From positions 1 through 34,408 of IMG/VR virus record IMGVR_UViG_3300037093_000109: a stretch of DNA of 34,408 bases; one strand, given 5' to 3'. The translations under genes and the position numbers were made by a program. This document shows, piece by piece, positions 13,092 to 21,654 of this stretch. The notes under the pieces were generated by a model. It made no database searches and was not told the DNA's origin. It worked only from the letters and a program-made list of their open reading frames with translations. Position 1 is the first letter of the stretch, and each line of letters opens with the position of its first letter. This DNA comes from a virus.

Positions 13092-14582
13092 TTATAAACC
13101 ACTTAATTTATTTACAGAATGAGCAGCTCCGCCTAATCCAGTTAATGCAGCAGCACCTAAAGTGGCATATTTGGCGATTTTTCCATATTTTAATTTATTA
13201 CTTAGACTATTGATATCTTGTTTCACTTCGGGAGTGTAATAATCTCCCAATCTCTTCTGTTTGCTTTGTAATTTTTGCAACAAGGCATTTGGTTCTGTTT
13301 CACCTTCCACCGCACTATACAATAATTTATTTTTAGATTCGGCTGGAAGTTCTGATCCAATTTGATGAATTTTATTGTTAGCAGTATCAAAAATATTATG
13401 AATATTTTTAAGATTTGCAGTATCTGGGTTTTCAACAATTTTTTGCAATCGTTTATTGGCTCTGAAATTTAGAACATTATTTTTATAATAATCACTAGCT
13501 TCCTTTAACGCATTAGCTCCATCAGGATCTCTTTGACGTAAGACGCGATCCATTTCATCTTTTAATAAGTTTCGTGCTGATCCCAATTGAGTTAGTCTTG
13601 CACCTCTATCTTTGCTGGGGGCTTCACTTTTAACGTCACCCCACTCTTTTCCTATAGCACTTTGAAGGTCATCAGCATTTTTAATAGTTGGACTATCTAG
13701 AAATGTGGAATGAGATTTTTCCAATTCTGGGCTAAGATATTTTCCATCGCTACCTTTTAAATTTAATTCAGGTATATTTCGCTTAGCTTCATATCCAGAT
13801 GGATTTTCCAAAGGATACATTTCCACTTCGCCATGCTGATTTATGACCGGATTTTTAATATCCTGATAATTAGAAATATGTTTTTGATATAAATTTTGAA
13901 GATCTTTGGCGAGAGAAACAGCATTTTCACGAAGATTTTGCGCTCCCTGACCTAATTTATTCACTACTTGATTAGCAAATTGTCCGCCATTTAAGTATTG
14001 AAATCCTTTTCTAATGGCATTTGCTCCTTCTCCCAATCCTCTTGCTGCTCCTCCTAGCAAAGCACCACTTTCAAATCCACTTAATCTATCATTTGGATTT
14101 TGAGCAGCTCCCATAGCGCCACCTTCAATTCCAGTTTCACCTATCTTAGAAACTGCATTAAGTGCAGGACTTCCAGAAATGCTATTTCCAATATTTTTAA
14201 TTGCATTCCCAATCATAGGCAAATCACTTAAGGAATTTAATCCTTGCCTCAAAAATTGCCCCCCAGGAATAGTCATGCTACCAGCTGAATTAATCATTCC
14301 TTTCATAAATTGTTTTTGTTCTTCGGGTGAATTGAAGAACTGACCATTTGAGGGAAGCTGACCAAACATTGTATCGCCCATCTGAGGTTGAGATGGAGAT
14401 TGTTGTTGTGTCTGAGGCATTGGTCTAGAAGCCGTTTGTGTATCTTGTAGTCCTGGTATTTGTTCCGGCGTAGCTTGTCCAGCGGATGGAAAATTTTTCT
14501 GAATAGCTTGATGAATTTCATCCTGTGACATTTGATCAGGGAAATTTAATAATTTTCCATTTGAAAGTTTAACTTTTGTCAT
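13092..14582 (-). CDS. Putative ejection protein (position of P22 gp16)
   Basis: 496 residues. The N-terminus has the pattern VKLSNGKLLNFPDQMSQDEIHQAI, a 'FPDxMSxxEIxxAIxxxFP' motif frequent at the start of phage internal virion proteins. A Gln/Pro-rich linker follows. Residues 90-195 are rich in small residues (GGAMGAAQ, GALLGGAARGLGEG), as in membrane-active ejection proteins. The second half is helical and charged. A hydrophobic segment lies near the end (YATLGAAALTGLGGAA). The ATG overlaps the stop of the previous gene by four bases. The ejection role is inferred from position and composition. Confidence 0.6.
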   Translation of the reverse strand: MTKVKLSNGKLLNFPDQMSQDEIHQAIQKNFPSAGQATPEQIPGLQDTQTASRPMPQTQQQSPSQPQMGDTMFGQLPSNGQFFNSPEEQKQFMKGMINSAGSMTIPGGQFLRQGLNSLSDLPMIGNAIKNIGNSISGSPALNAVSKIGETGIEGGAMGAAQNPNDRLSGFESGALLGGAARGLGEGANAIRKGFQYLNGGQFANQVVNKLGQGAQNLRENAVSLAKDLQNLYQKHISNYQDIKNPVINQHGEVEMYPLENPSGYEAKRNIPELNLKGSDGKYLSPELEKSHSTFLDSPTIKNADDLQSAIGKEWGDVKSEAPSKDRGARLTQLGSARNLLKDEMDRVLRQRDPDGANALKEASDYYKNNVLNFRANKRLQKIVENPDTANLKNIHNIFDTANNKIHQIGSELPAESKNKLLYSAVEGETEPNALLQKLQSKQKRLGDYYTPEVKQDINSLSNKLKYGKIAKYATLGAAALTGLGGAAHSVNKLSGL

Positions 14583-15730
14583 TCAAATTTACCTGTTTGC
14601 ATATTGTAGTTAAGTATGCCTTCTTCTCTTCCAGCAGTAGCCCCACTAGTATCTGGTTGATTATTACCTGATTGATTATTTCCTAATTGAACATCAGCTA
14701 ATCCAGTACCAGCCTTTGTTCTAGCTTTTAATCCAGCAGATAAGTATTGATCTAATCTTTTTGTAGCTCGTTCTCTGGCTTTTGCAGAAAGGCGAGGGAA
14801 CAATGTTTTAATTACTTGACCAGATTTACCCATTAATTCATTTGTTGCTGAAATACCAGGCTCGCCACCGGCTATACGATTTCTAATTTGGGCTGCTTCA
14901 TATTGCGCTGCCTGAGATGCAATGAAATCACCTAATTTAAGTTGCGAAGCATCATCTGTTTTAAAAGTATCAATGATCTGTTCAGGTGAATAACCAGCAT
15001 AAGTTGTAGCATAAGGTGCAAAATCTTTCTGCGACATATCTTCTATTACTTTTAATTCTGCTTCTGCCTGATGAGCTTTAATAAGAGGAACGGCTGCTCC
15101 TGCATAAGTATTACCTTTCTGTAATGTGTTATAAGCATCAATTGAAGATGGAGAAAGTGGATTTAATTTAGTTCCATCACTTAATTGAGTTCCTCCCGAT
15201 CTTAAAACATTACCTGCTTCATATATTTGGTCAGGTCTTAATTGTGGGTTATCTAATGCTACACCGTGCTGAAATGCTTGTTCATTCTTAGTTCCAACAC
15301 TTGCTCTTGGGCCGCCCATATTATAATAATTGGTCATTGCACCGCTTTGTGCTAAACGAGCTTGTTCGGATTGTGGTAAGTATTGATTCAATATACCTTG
15401 CTGTTGCGCTTCTAAAGGAGTCATTGTATTTAACTTATTAGTTTGCGCATTTTGAAACCCGATCTGAGATTGCATTTGTGGACCATACCATTGATTTGTT
15501 AGACCAGCCAATTGATTGGATAATTGTAACTTTTGTGGCATATATTGATTTTCAATGGTTTGACCTTGAGTTAAAGCATTCCTCTGATTAATTTCAGATT
15601 GAATATTAGGGCCGTAATATTGATTTTCGAGTGCTGATTTAGTTAGCGCATTAACGCCTTGCGCATTTGTCACAAATGGTCCACCAGGACCCACATCAGA
15701 AACTACTTTTGGTAATACACCTGAAAACAT
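14579..15730 (-). CDS. Putative ejection protein (position of P22 gp20), Gln/Asn-rich
   Basis: 383 residues, Gln/Asn/Ala-rich and helical. The first 130 residues contain repeated ENQYYGPNIQSEINQRNALTQ-like segments (again at NQYMPQKLQLSNQLA and NQWYGPQMQSQIGFQNAQT), about 29 residues apart, suggesting a coiled rod. The C-terminal part is basic (SAKARERATKRLDQY) and then low complexity. Internal virion proteins of podoviruses that pass through the neck into the host look like this. AGGTG precedes the ATG. Confidence 0.6.
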   Translation of the reverse strand: MFSGVLPKVVSDVGPGGPFVTNAQGVNALTKSALENQYYGPNIQSEINQRNALTQGQTIENQYMPQKLQLSNQLAGLTNQWYGPQMQSQIGFQNAQTNKLNTMTPLEAQQQGILNQYLPQSEQARLAQSGAMTNYYNMGGPRASVGTKNEQAFQHGVALDNPQLRPDQIYEAGNVLRSGGTQLSDGTKLNPLSPSSIDAYNTLQKGNTYAGAAVPLIKAHQAEAELKVIEDMSQKDFAPYATTYAGYSPEQIIDTFKTDDASQLKLGDFIASQAAQYEAAQIRNRIAGGEPGISATNELMGKSGQVIKTLFPRLSAKARERATKRLDQYLSAGLKARTKAGTGLADVQLGNNQSGNNQPDTSGATAGREEGILNYNMQTGKFE

Positions 15731-15737
15731 AATTCAC

Positions 15738-16391
15738 CTACCCGAATAGTCCGTTACCAAACATATTAAGAAGTCCACCAATCATATTATGTTGATTTTG
15801 TTGTTGGCCTGCTTGTTGACCATATGCTCCCTGACCCATTCCTTGGCCTAATTGAGCTAATAATTCTGAAATAGTATTTGCTGAACCTTGACCCATATTC
15901 ATCATATTTCCATAACCATTCATAGCGCCTTGGTTAACGCCCATAATATTATTAAAATAATTTTGCATGTCACCAGAAGAAATATTCTGTGCATTTTGTT
16001 GGGCTTGTTGCATTAATGGAGTGCTTCCCATTAACCCACTAGCTGAACCAAAATTATTGGCCGAACGCATACCCTGTTGTTGTTGATATTGAGCAGCTGG
16101 AGATTGCTGATAACCACTCATAATATTTTTATAGAAGTCTTGGGGATTAGACATTTTCCCAAGCATATTTTGATAAGGTGCTATCGCGCCCTGACCTGCT
16201 TGTAAAAATGGATTTTGAACTTGTTGGGCTTGCTGATAATATTTCTGTAGTTGATCCATTCCAGCCCCAAAAGGAGCGCCGCTATTTCCAAATATTCCGC
16301 CTAGGAATTGGTTTAGTCCACCCATTCCTATTCCTTGGCCGCCACTTTGGCCGCCACTTTGGCCTTGTCCCATCATCATTCTTGGATCCAT
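15738..16391 (-). CDS. DNA transfer protein, P22 gp7-like
   Basis: 217 residues, rich in Gln, Gly, Met and Asn. The middle follows the known pattern of small phage DNA-transfer proteins: NPFLQAGQGAIAPYQNMLGK, GYQQSPAAQYQQQQGMRS, SGLMGSTPLMQQAQQNAQN, YFNNIMGVNQGAMNG. The start is the ATG at 16391: AGGAG lies 8 bases upstream and the start falls 11 bases after the previous stop. A TTG at 16442 would overlap the upstream gene and lacks a site. In P22-like phages gp7 is ejected into the host with the DNA. Confidence 0.7.
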   Translation of the reverse strand: MDPRMMMGQGQSGGQSGGQGIGMGGLNQFLGGIFGNSGAPFGAGMDQLQKYYQQAQQVQNPFLQAGQGAIAPYQNMLGKMSNPQDFYKNIMSGYQQSPAAQYQQQQGMRSANNFGSASGLMGSTPLMQQAQQNAQNISSGDMQNYFNNIMGVNQGAMNGYGNMMNMGQGSANTISELLAQLGQGMGQGAYGQQAGQQQNQHNMIGGLLNMFGNGLFG

Positions 16392-16402
16392 CCTTGGATC
16401 TC

Positions 16403-16690
16403 CTATGTAGTCGTGAACGTCTTCCATGCTCCGGATTGCCAAATCTGCGGGGCTAATAATGTAATATTATATATCATCTGGCCTTCAGACGGAGTTGTAA
16501 TTGCATTTCTTTGTGCTGTTGTAAGTCTTGGAATATATACTCCATGACTTGTTAAATATCCTTCCAATGTCTGCACAAATGATTCTATCCAAGCAATCCA
16601 TATCGGACTCATCCAAACAGGAGGAGTCTTATTAATCAAATCCTTGGTCAACTCATCATAAAATGGCGGTGTATCAAAATCAGTAGCCAT
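16403..16690 (-). CDS. Small virion-region protein in the position of the tail needle gene
   Basis: 95 residues. The pattern WMSPIWIAWIESFVQTLEGYL, then LTTAQRNAITTPSEGQMIYNIT, is common in a conserved phage protein beside gp10-like genes. The second half (TTAQRDAI.xP..GQ.IYNTT) also occurs near the ends of fibre proteins. The start is the ATG at 16690, with GGAG at the end of the gp10-like gene 5 bases upstream. In P22 this place holds the needle gp26, but this protein is far shorter and has no long coiled coil, so it is not simply gp26. Confidence 0.6.
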   Translation of the reverse strand: MATDFDTPPFYDELTKDLINKTPPVWMSPIWIAWIESFVQTLEGYLTSHGVYIPRLTTAQRNAITTPSEGQMIYNITLLAPQIWQSGAWKTFTTT

Positions 16691-16692
16691 AT

Positions 16693-18846
16693 CTACTCCG
16701 GCAATTGATCCACGCACCATGCAGCACCTAGCACTACAAATGGTACGGGATTATAAAATTCAATCTTACATACGAATGCCTGACCTCTTGGAATAGTTCC
16801 AAGCTTTCGCCAAACTGTTCTAAATGATCTTTGGCCTAACTGACCCATATTGGCTTTTATTCTATTACCGAAACTTTGGCCACCATCTTTAGATATGGAT
16901 AGATAAACAATAGGATTAATATTAGTCGCATCATCTGCCACTACACCTTGAACCAAATCAATGTGCATTCGATCAATGCGCAGACGTTGATAGCCTGGTG
17001 GAACAATAGGCCTAGGAATTCTTATACGCTCAATAGCTTCACCATCATTGGTTAATAGTGTGCTATTCACTATATAAAGTATTGGCAATGAATAATGGCC
17101 ATAATAATTCACACCATTAAAGTATCCATGCGTTTGAGCGACATGACGATTTCCACCTAGTGTTTGTTCTTCATGCCACATTTTACCTTCATCTTCGGGG
17201 GCTAATGGATTGCTCAATGTCACGTTATAGACATATGTATGATTAGCCAATGTGAAGTTTAGGCGATAGAAGATTAATCCATTTTCTTTAATCAATATTC
17301 CCCACGCATCGGATGCCTGTTGATTAGCAGCATAACCTGCCAATGCGAAATCTAGCGCTCTTGTGCTAATTGGAATAGCTTGCGCGCCATCTACCATCAT
17401 TACTGCGCCTAGACCGTCTTTATCCTGAGACATGAAGAACATCTTATCGAAGCCAACTCGAATGCTTGCGATAGCTGGGCAACCATATTCCATCAATAAT
17501 GAGTTTTCACGTCTGAATGGAAGATTTGCGCCAATACCTTGATTTAGCCAAACTTCGGTAAAGTTTTGCGAGAATAGAAATAATCTTCTATGCAATGTGC
17601 GACAAGCAACGATCGTGCCAGGATGTGAAGTAATAGCACCTTGTTGGAGTTGGCCATTATTGGTAACTGTAGGTGTTCCAGTGGATGAGCTACTAAATAC
17701 AATTGCAGTTCCTCCGGGTGTCGCAGATACAGTAAATGTAGTTCCAGGAATTACACTGCTAACTACATAATAAGTTGTTCCTGCTACTAAACCACCAGGA
17801 AGAGTACTTCCAGCAGCAGCGCTAAATACAACCGGAGTTCCTACCTGATAATTAGCCGAGGTTCCCGTTGTTAAAACAATATTAGATGATGTAATAGCGC
17901 CGGTGAAAGCATTACCAGTTCCAGTTGTAAAATCAGGCCCCCAAATTAATCCTTCATTAATACTAGAAAGTAAAAATGTATTATTAATCCCATTCCCAGT
18001 AACAAAGAATCCATCTAGAAATGTGGCGTCTACAGGATAACCAGGATTGTTCGTATTTCCCGGGAAATCAGGATCTGTAATTAATACAAAAGCACCCGTA
18101 GTAGTATTATAAATATATCCTGCACCATTTGGAGTTGGACTAACTGCACTATTATTTTCAGTAAAGAATATTTCTGGTGTAGATGCTTGATTCGCATCAA
18201 TAGCAACATATCCTGCGGTGAATAGAAGTGGCAGCGCATGGTTTAAATGAACAACTGTTAATGCTGGACTAATCGAATAAACATTCCGACCAATCACCAC
18301 ATATTGCATATAATTATTGCCATTCCCAAAAATGAAATGCCCGCGAAATCCATTTGCAGCACCTGGGAAAAGTAATGGAATATCTACACTTTGCATTACC
18401 GTTATTGGTGCTGTTCCAGTAGTAAAAAAGGTGATTGGTGTTCCGCCATTTATCACTGAAACAGTAAATGTAGTTGTATTAACAACTGAACTCACATAAT
18501 AAACTTGACCAGGAATTAATGGCAGAAAAGGAGGATTTGGAGCAGGTAAAGCACCACCTTCCATTGTATTTACACTAAATATAACAGGCGTTCCAAGTTG
18601 CCAATTAGCAGTTGTTCCCGTTCCTAATACTAAATTGGGTGAACCACCACTTGTCGCTAGAAATGGAAACGGCGCACTAGGAGGAAATATTCCACTCGTA
18701 ATTCCGCTGGTTGGAAGAAGTGTTTTTCCTTTCTTCCCACGCATATCTTTATATTCAAATAAATTAATACTGCGCTCACCATCAATACTGGTTACACGTT
18801 GATTATTATAACTTCCAACAATGTCATAATCAGTTTGTGTCGTCAT
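16693..18846 (-). CDS. P22 gp10-like tail hub (packaged-DNA stabilisation protein) with two inserted domains
   Basis: 717 residues. Family signatures: RSINLFEYKD near the N-terminus, GTIVACRTLHRRLFLFSQNFTEVW, VGFDKMFFMSQDKDGLGAVM, ENGLIFYRLNF and YQRLRIDRMHIDLVQGV. gp10 closes the neck under gp4 and holds packaged DNA. Two similar beta-domains are inserted at about residues 64-150 and 312-394 (each with QxGTPVxFS, L..G..YYVxSV, TTFTVS and GGT.I.F). They account for the extra length over P22 gp10. No ribosome binding site is seen. The ATG lies at the stop of the gp4-like gene, so reinitiation is likely. Confidence 0.85.
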   Translation of the reverse strand: MTTQTDYDIVGSYNNQRVTSIDGERSINLFEYKDMRGKKGKTLLPTSGITSGIFPPSAPFPFLATSGGSPNLVLGTGTTANWQLGTPVIFSVNTMEGGALPAPNPPFLPLIPGQVYYVSSVVNTTTFTVSVINGGTPITFFTTGTAPITVMQSVDIPLLFPGAANGFRGHFIFGNGNNYMQYVVIGRNVYSISPALTVVHLNHALPLLFTAGYVAIDANQASTPEIFFTENNSAVSPTPNGAGYIYNTTTGAFVLITDPDFPGNTNNPGYPVDATFLDGFFVTGNGINNTFLLSSINEGLIWGPDFTTGTGNAFTGAITSSNIVLTTGTSANYQVGTPVVFSAAAGSTLPGGLVAGTTYYVVSSVIPGTTFTVSATPGGTAIVFSSSSTGTPTVTNNGQLQQGAITSHPGTIVACRTLHRRLFLFSQNFTEVWLNQGIGANLPFRRENSLLMEYGCPAIASIRVGFDKMFFMSQDKDGLGAVMMVDGAQAIPISTRALDFALAGYAANQQASDAWGILIKENGLIFYRLNFTLANHTYVYNVTLSNPLAPEDEGKMWHEEQTLGGNRHVAQTHGYFNGVNYYGHYSLPILYIVNSTLLTNDGEAIERIRIPRPIVPPGYQRLRIDRMHIDLVQGVVADDATNINPIVYLSISKDGGQSFGNRIKANMGQLGQRSFRTVWRKLGTIPRGQAFVCKIEFYNPVPFVVLGAAWCVDQLPE

Positions 18847-19887
18847 TTAAAAGTAAGCCAATATATTTTGCCAGTAATAAGGTTCTGGAGTCGTCAATAA
18901 TGTAGACGGTCTAACTGTTAAATCAGTTTCATTCGCATTTTTCAGATTATTGTAATAATCCAAATATTCATCTTCATTTTGCTGCGGCCAATTACCGGAT
19001 GGGTAATATGCTAAGAATTTTCTCGCTAATGCATATTTCAAAAATCCATAATAATAAGGCGGCAATTCTGAAATATCTTGGTCAGGCAATAACGAATCAA
19101 TCATGCTCTTTACTTGCAATTCGCAATGATATGAACGATCAGGCGCTGGATAAACCGTAATAAAACTTTCAGTTGCTTGTTTATTTAAGAAAATAAAATT
19201 AGGTCTGGTCTGTAACTGGAATAATCGCACAACATTATAATATTGTGCTTTATTGATAATTAATAATGGATAACTAATATTAACTGGACCTGGAGAAACA
19301 GAACTTCCATTTGCAGTAATTGTGTTAACTGGCGTTCCATCTGTTAGCAAAACAATAGGAATATCTGCAAATGCATCATCATAGGATAATGCTAATTTAA
19401 TCGTAGTAGGACTCACATTAATTGCGAAATAAGTTTCACCTGCAAATAATGGCTGTGGCACAACCCCTGTTGTAGAGATTGTTACAGCTTGTCCTGTTGG
19501 AAATGATTGAGTCGATGCAAATGTTAATGTATTGCTTACCGTATCAGCCGTAAATGTAAATGAAATAGGCGGACTAGGTGGCAATCCAGTACCAGGAACA
19601 AAATAATTTGCAAAGGATAAATCAACTACCCGATCAGCAACAATGTCATGATAACCTGGCGAATTACCAATAGAGTAAGTTGATTTACCTGCAATGAAAT
19701 CAAATGCGATAGTAGTTAAAAATGGAATATAAATACTATCTGAAGAAAACTTATCGAGTAATTCATTAATTAATTCTATGCCGGTGGAGAGCATGAAATT
19801 ATCGGCTGCTTCACCCACACCTAATTCGCCAATCAACAAGAGCGAGTTAACAATAATGTCATTAGTCGTTCTTGTTATCTGGGACAT
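18847..19887 (-). CDS. P22 gp4-like head-tail adaptor with an inserted beta-domain
   Basis: 346 residues. The N-terminal helical part (TTNDIIVNSLLLIGELGVGE, FMLSTGIELINELLD) and the C-terminal part (ELPPYYYGFLKYALARKFLAYY, YLDYYNNLKNAN) fit gp4, which forms the ring under the portal. Residues 108-193 hold a beta-domain (QAVTISTTGVVPQPLFAGETYFAINVSPTT and onward, read in parts) similar to the two inserted in the gp10-like protein. GAGG precedes the ATG. Confidence 0.85.
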   Translation of the reverse strand: MSQITRTTNDIIVNSLLLIGELGVGEAADNFMLSTGIELINELLDKFSSDSIYIPFLTTIAFDFIAGKSTYSIGNSPGYHDIVADRVVDLSFANYFVPGTGLPPSPPISFTFTADTVSNTLTFASTQSFPTGQAVTISTTGVVPQPLFAGETYFAINVSPTTIKLALSYDDAFADIPIVLLTDGTPVNTITANGSSVSPGPVNISYPLLIINKAQYYNVVRLFQLQTRPNFIFLNKQATESFITVYPAPDRSYHCELQVKSMIDSLLPDQDISELPPYYYGFLKYALARKFLAYYPSGNWPQQNEDEYLDYYNNLKNANETDLTVRPSTLLTTPEPYYWQNILAYF

Positions 19888-19903
19888 AGATTAACCTCAA
19901 TAA

Positions 19904-20209
19904 TTAATCTTGCAATTCATCCGGATCGTTACGAACTGGGAATGCTTCTTTATCCATGCCCTTCGTTATACGGACTGCTAATTCTTGAGCGTGCATGCCA
20001 TTGTTAACCATGCAAGCATCGAATTTCATATAACGGTCTTCCATTTCTGGTGCGCGACCATCTATACCACGTTCTTTGTTCTGTTCGGATTTTACGAAAG
20101 CATTAGCAGCGTTATGCTGAGCTTCCCCCATCCGTTGACGCTTGTTTGCTATTTCCGCGTCCTTTCCGTTTCGGAGCGTGTAATCTCTGGTCTTGTAATC
20201 GTTTTTCAT
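19904..20209 (-). CDS. Conserved charged hypothetical protein of the head operon
   Basis: 101 residues, highly charged and helical (YTLRNGKDAEIANKRQRMG, NAANAFVKSEQNKERG). GAGG lies 8 bases before the ATG. The first 98 bases overlap the end of the preceding gene in another frame; both starts have good sites, so both are kept. It lies just before the gp4-like gene. Function unknown. Confidence 0.6.
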   Translation of the reverse strand: MKNDYKTRDYTLRNGKDAEIANKRQRMGEAQHNAANAFVKSEQNKERGIDGRAPEMEDRYMKFDACMVNNGMHAQELAVRITKGMDKEAFPVRNDPDELQD

Positions 20210-20336
20210 AGTCTTCCCTCATGTTTTTAGCTTCAGTCGGATGTTTAAACCATACGCCTGTTGCGAGCAGTCTTTCAAACTCATCGTTATCAACGACTTT
20301 CATTCCGTTGACAGGGTGATAAGCACAATTCAGCAT
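20112..20336 (-). CDS. Small conserved phage protein (MKVV / WFxHPTEAKxMR pattern)
   Basis: 74 residues. The pattern CAYHPVNGMKVVDNDEFERLL, then GVWFKHPTEAKNMREDYEKRL, recalls a conserved small phage protein found between coat and adaptor genes. The C-terminal third is basic and polar (APKRKGRGNSKQ) and lies in the overlap with the following gene. AAGGA precedes the ATG. Function unknown. Confidence 0.6.
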   Translation of the reverse strand: MLNCAYHPVNGMKVVDNDEFERLLATGVWFKHPTEAKNMREDYEKRLQDQRLHAPKRKGRGNSKQASTDGGSSA

Positions 20337-20352
20337 CAGGCGTTTCCTTCTA

Positions 20353-21573
20353 TTACGAAATTAATTTCACTGCGTATTCTGGGTGCCATTTGAAACCACA
20401 TAACACGTCAAGACGCATAAAGTTTTGATATCCCAAAATATCACCGGTTTGCGTAACAGCTAAGGACAAGCCAGTTTCTGGATCAACCGCTACGGAAGAA
20501 TAAGGAACTTGCAACTTGTAGAGTGGTGGGCAAACGATATCGAGAGCACGAGCTGGGTAAGCTACGTTTACGTTGTAACCAGGCGTGATAACTGGAGTAA
20601 CAACCGCACCAGCTGGAATCACATTGCTTACGTTACGACGTGGGTTCAGCGGATCTGAGATGATGAACGGAGCAACTTGAACTGGCATAGCTGTTGCTAC
20701 TGACACACCAGCAGTTGGAGCGGTAACAACGAACTGCATGTTTTGGCCAGTTGCTTTACGACCGATTGGGTTAACCGATTGAACACCTGCAATGCTAATC
20801 AAATCGCCTGGCAAGAAGTAGTTAGCGACACCAGCAGTTGCACCGTTAACCAAAATCACGTTACCCGAAGCAACAGCTGCAGTAACAGTTAATACGTCAG
20901 CAGAGTTAAGGGATGGACCATTACCATTTGCATGGCGAACGATATTTTGGGATTGGAACATGTCGAAATAAGACAAGTGACCAATCGCTGATTGACGAAC
21001 GATATCCTCGTTAAATACTGGTGTGAATTGGTTTAGCAAAGCACCTTTTAGCGATGAACCATCACGTACGCCCATTGCAACGTAAGCATCTGAGGAGATG
21101 TTAACGCCTTGTTCCAACAATTTAGCGCCTGCCAAATCAACCGTGGTGTAAGAATTGATTGGGGTGCCAGCATTACCAGTGAAGAAGTTAAGTGAAACTT
21201 CAGCATCGGAACAAATGTCTTTCTCCATCTGAGTGATGATTTCTTGAATCGCTGGTTGAATGAACAAGCGGCTGAAATCTTCAATCTTCAATGACAAATC
21301 TTTGATGGTATAAGCGATCAAGGTATTGTATTGGTGATTAACCGTGATAGTTTCGGTCTGTTCTAAAATATCTTGCGGGGTTGCAACTGAACCGTCACCA
21401 ACGATGAAATGGTTCTGTCTGCGAACTTGCAGTACGTCACCGATTTTATAGCCGGAATTGGTAAAGTCGTCTTGATAAATACGCGAACCAGTCATAATGA
21501 AAGGTGCGTTGTTGGCAAACATAGCTAAAGCAGTGTTTGAAACTAATTGCGTGGTAATAAAGTTATTAGGCAT
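20353..21573 (-). CDS. Major coat protein, P22 gp5 family
   Basis: 406 residues. The N-terminal region (NNFITTQLVSNTALAMFANN, GSRIYQDDF, GYKIGDVLQVRR, TITVNHQYNTLIAYTIKDLSLKIEDFS in parts) and the following helix ending in QMEKDICSDAE are typical of P22-like coat proteins with the HK97 fold. A central domain with Gly/Asn loops lies at about 230-300. The start is the ATG at 21573, with GGAG ten bases upstream; a TTG three codons earlier is too close to that site. It follows the scaffold gene, separated by a hairpin. Confidence 0.88.
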   Translation of the reverse strand: MPNNFITTQLVSNTALAMFANNAPFIMTGSRIYQDDFTNSGYKIGDVLQVRRQNHFIVGDGSVATPQDILEQTETITVNHQYNTLIAYTIKDLSLKIEDFSRLFIQPAIQEIITQMEKDICSDAEVSLNFFTGNAGTPINSYTTVDLAGAKLLEQGVNISSDAYVAMGVRDGSSLKGALLNQFTPVFNEDIVRQSAIGHLSYFDMFQSQNIVRHANGNGPSLNSADVLTVTAAVASGNVILVNGATAGVANYFLPGDLISIAGVQSVNPIGRKATGQNMQFVVTAPTAGVSVATAMPVQVAPFIISDPLNPRRNVSNVIPAGAVVTPVITPGYNVNVAYPARALDIVCPPLYKLQVPYSSVAVDPETGLSLAVTQTGDILGYQNFMRLDVLCGFKWHPEYAVKLIS

Positions 21574-21619
21574 CGTTGACAATCTCCATTAATAGTTAAT
21601 GGCGAGCCGTCAACAGTGC

Positions 21620-21654
21620 AAGTTAGCCTCACGAATCCTTCGTTCAGCTAACTT
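21620..21654 (-). other. Two-part hairpin between scaffold and coat genes
   Basis: In the leftward transcript, AAGTTAGC and GCTAACTT pair perfectly, with an inner ACGAA/TTCGT stem around a 3-base loop. It begins at the scaffold stop codon and lies 47 bases before the coat ATG. No T-run follows. It may act as an attenuator or an RNA-processing site that sets the scaffold-to-coat ratio. Confidence 0.65.
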
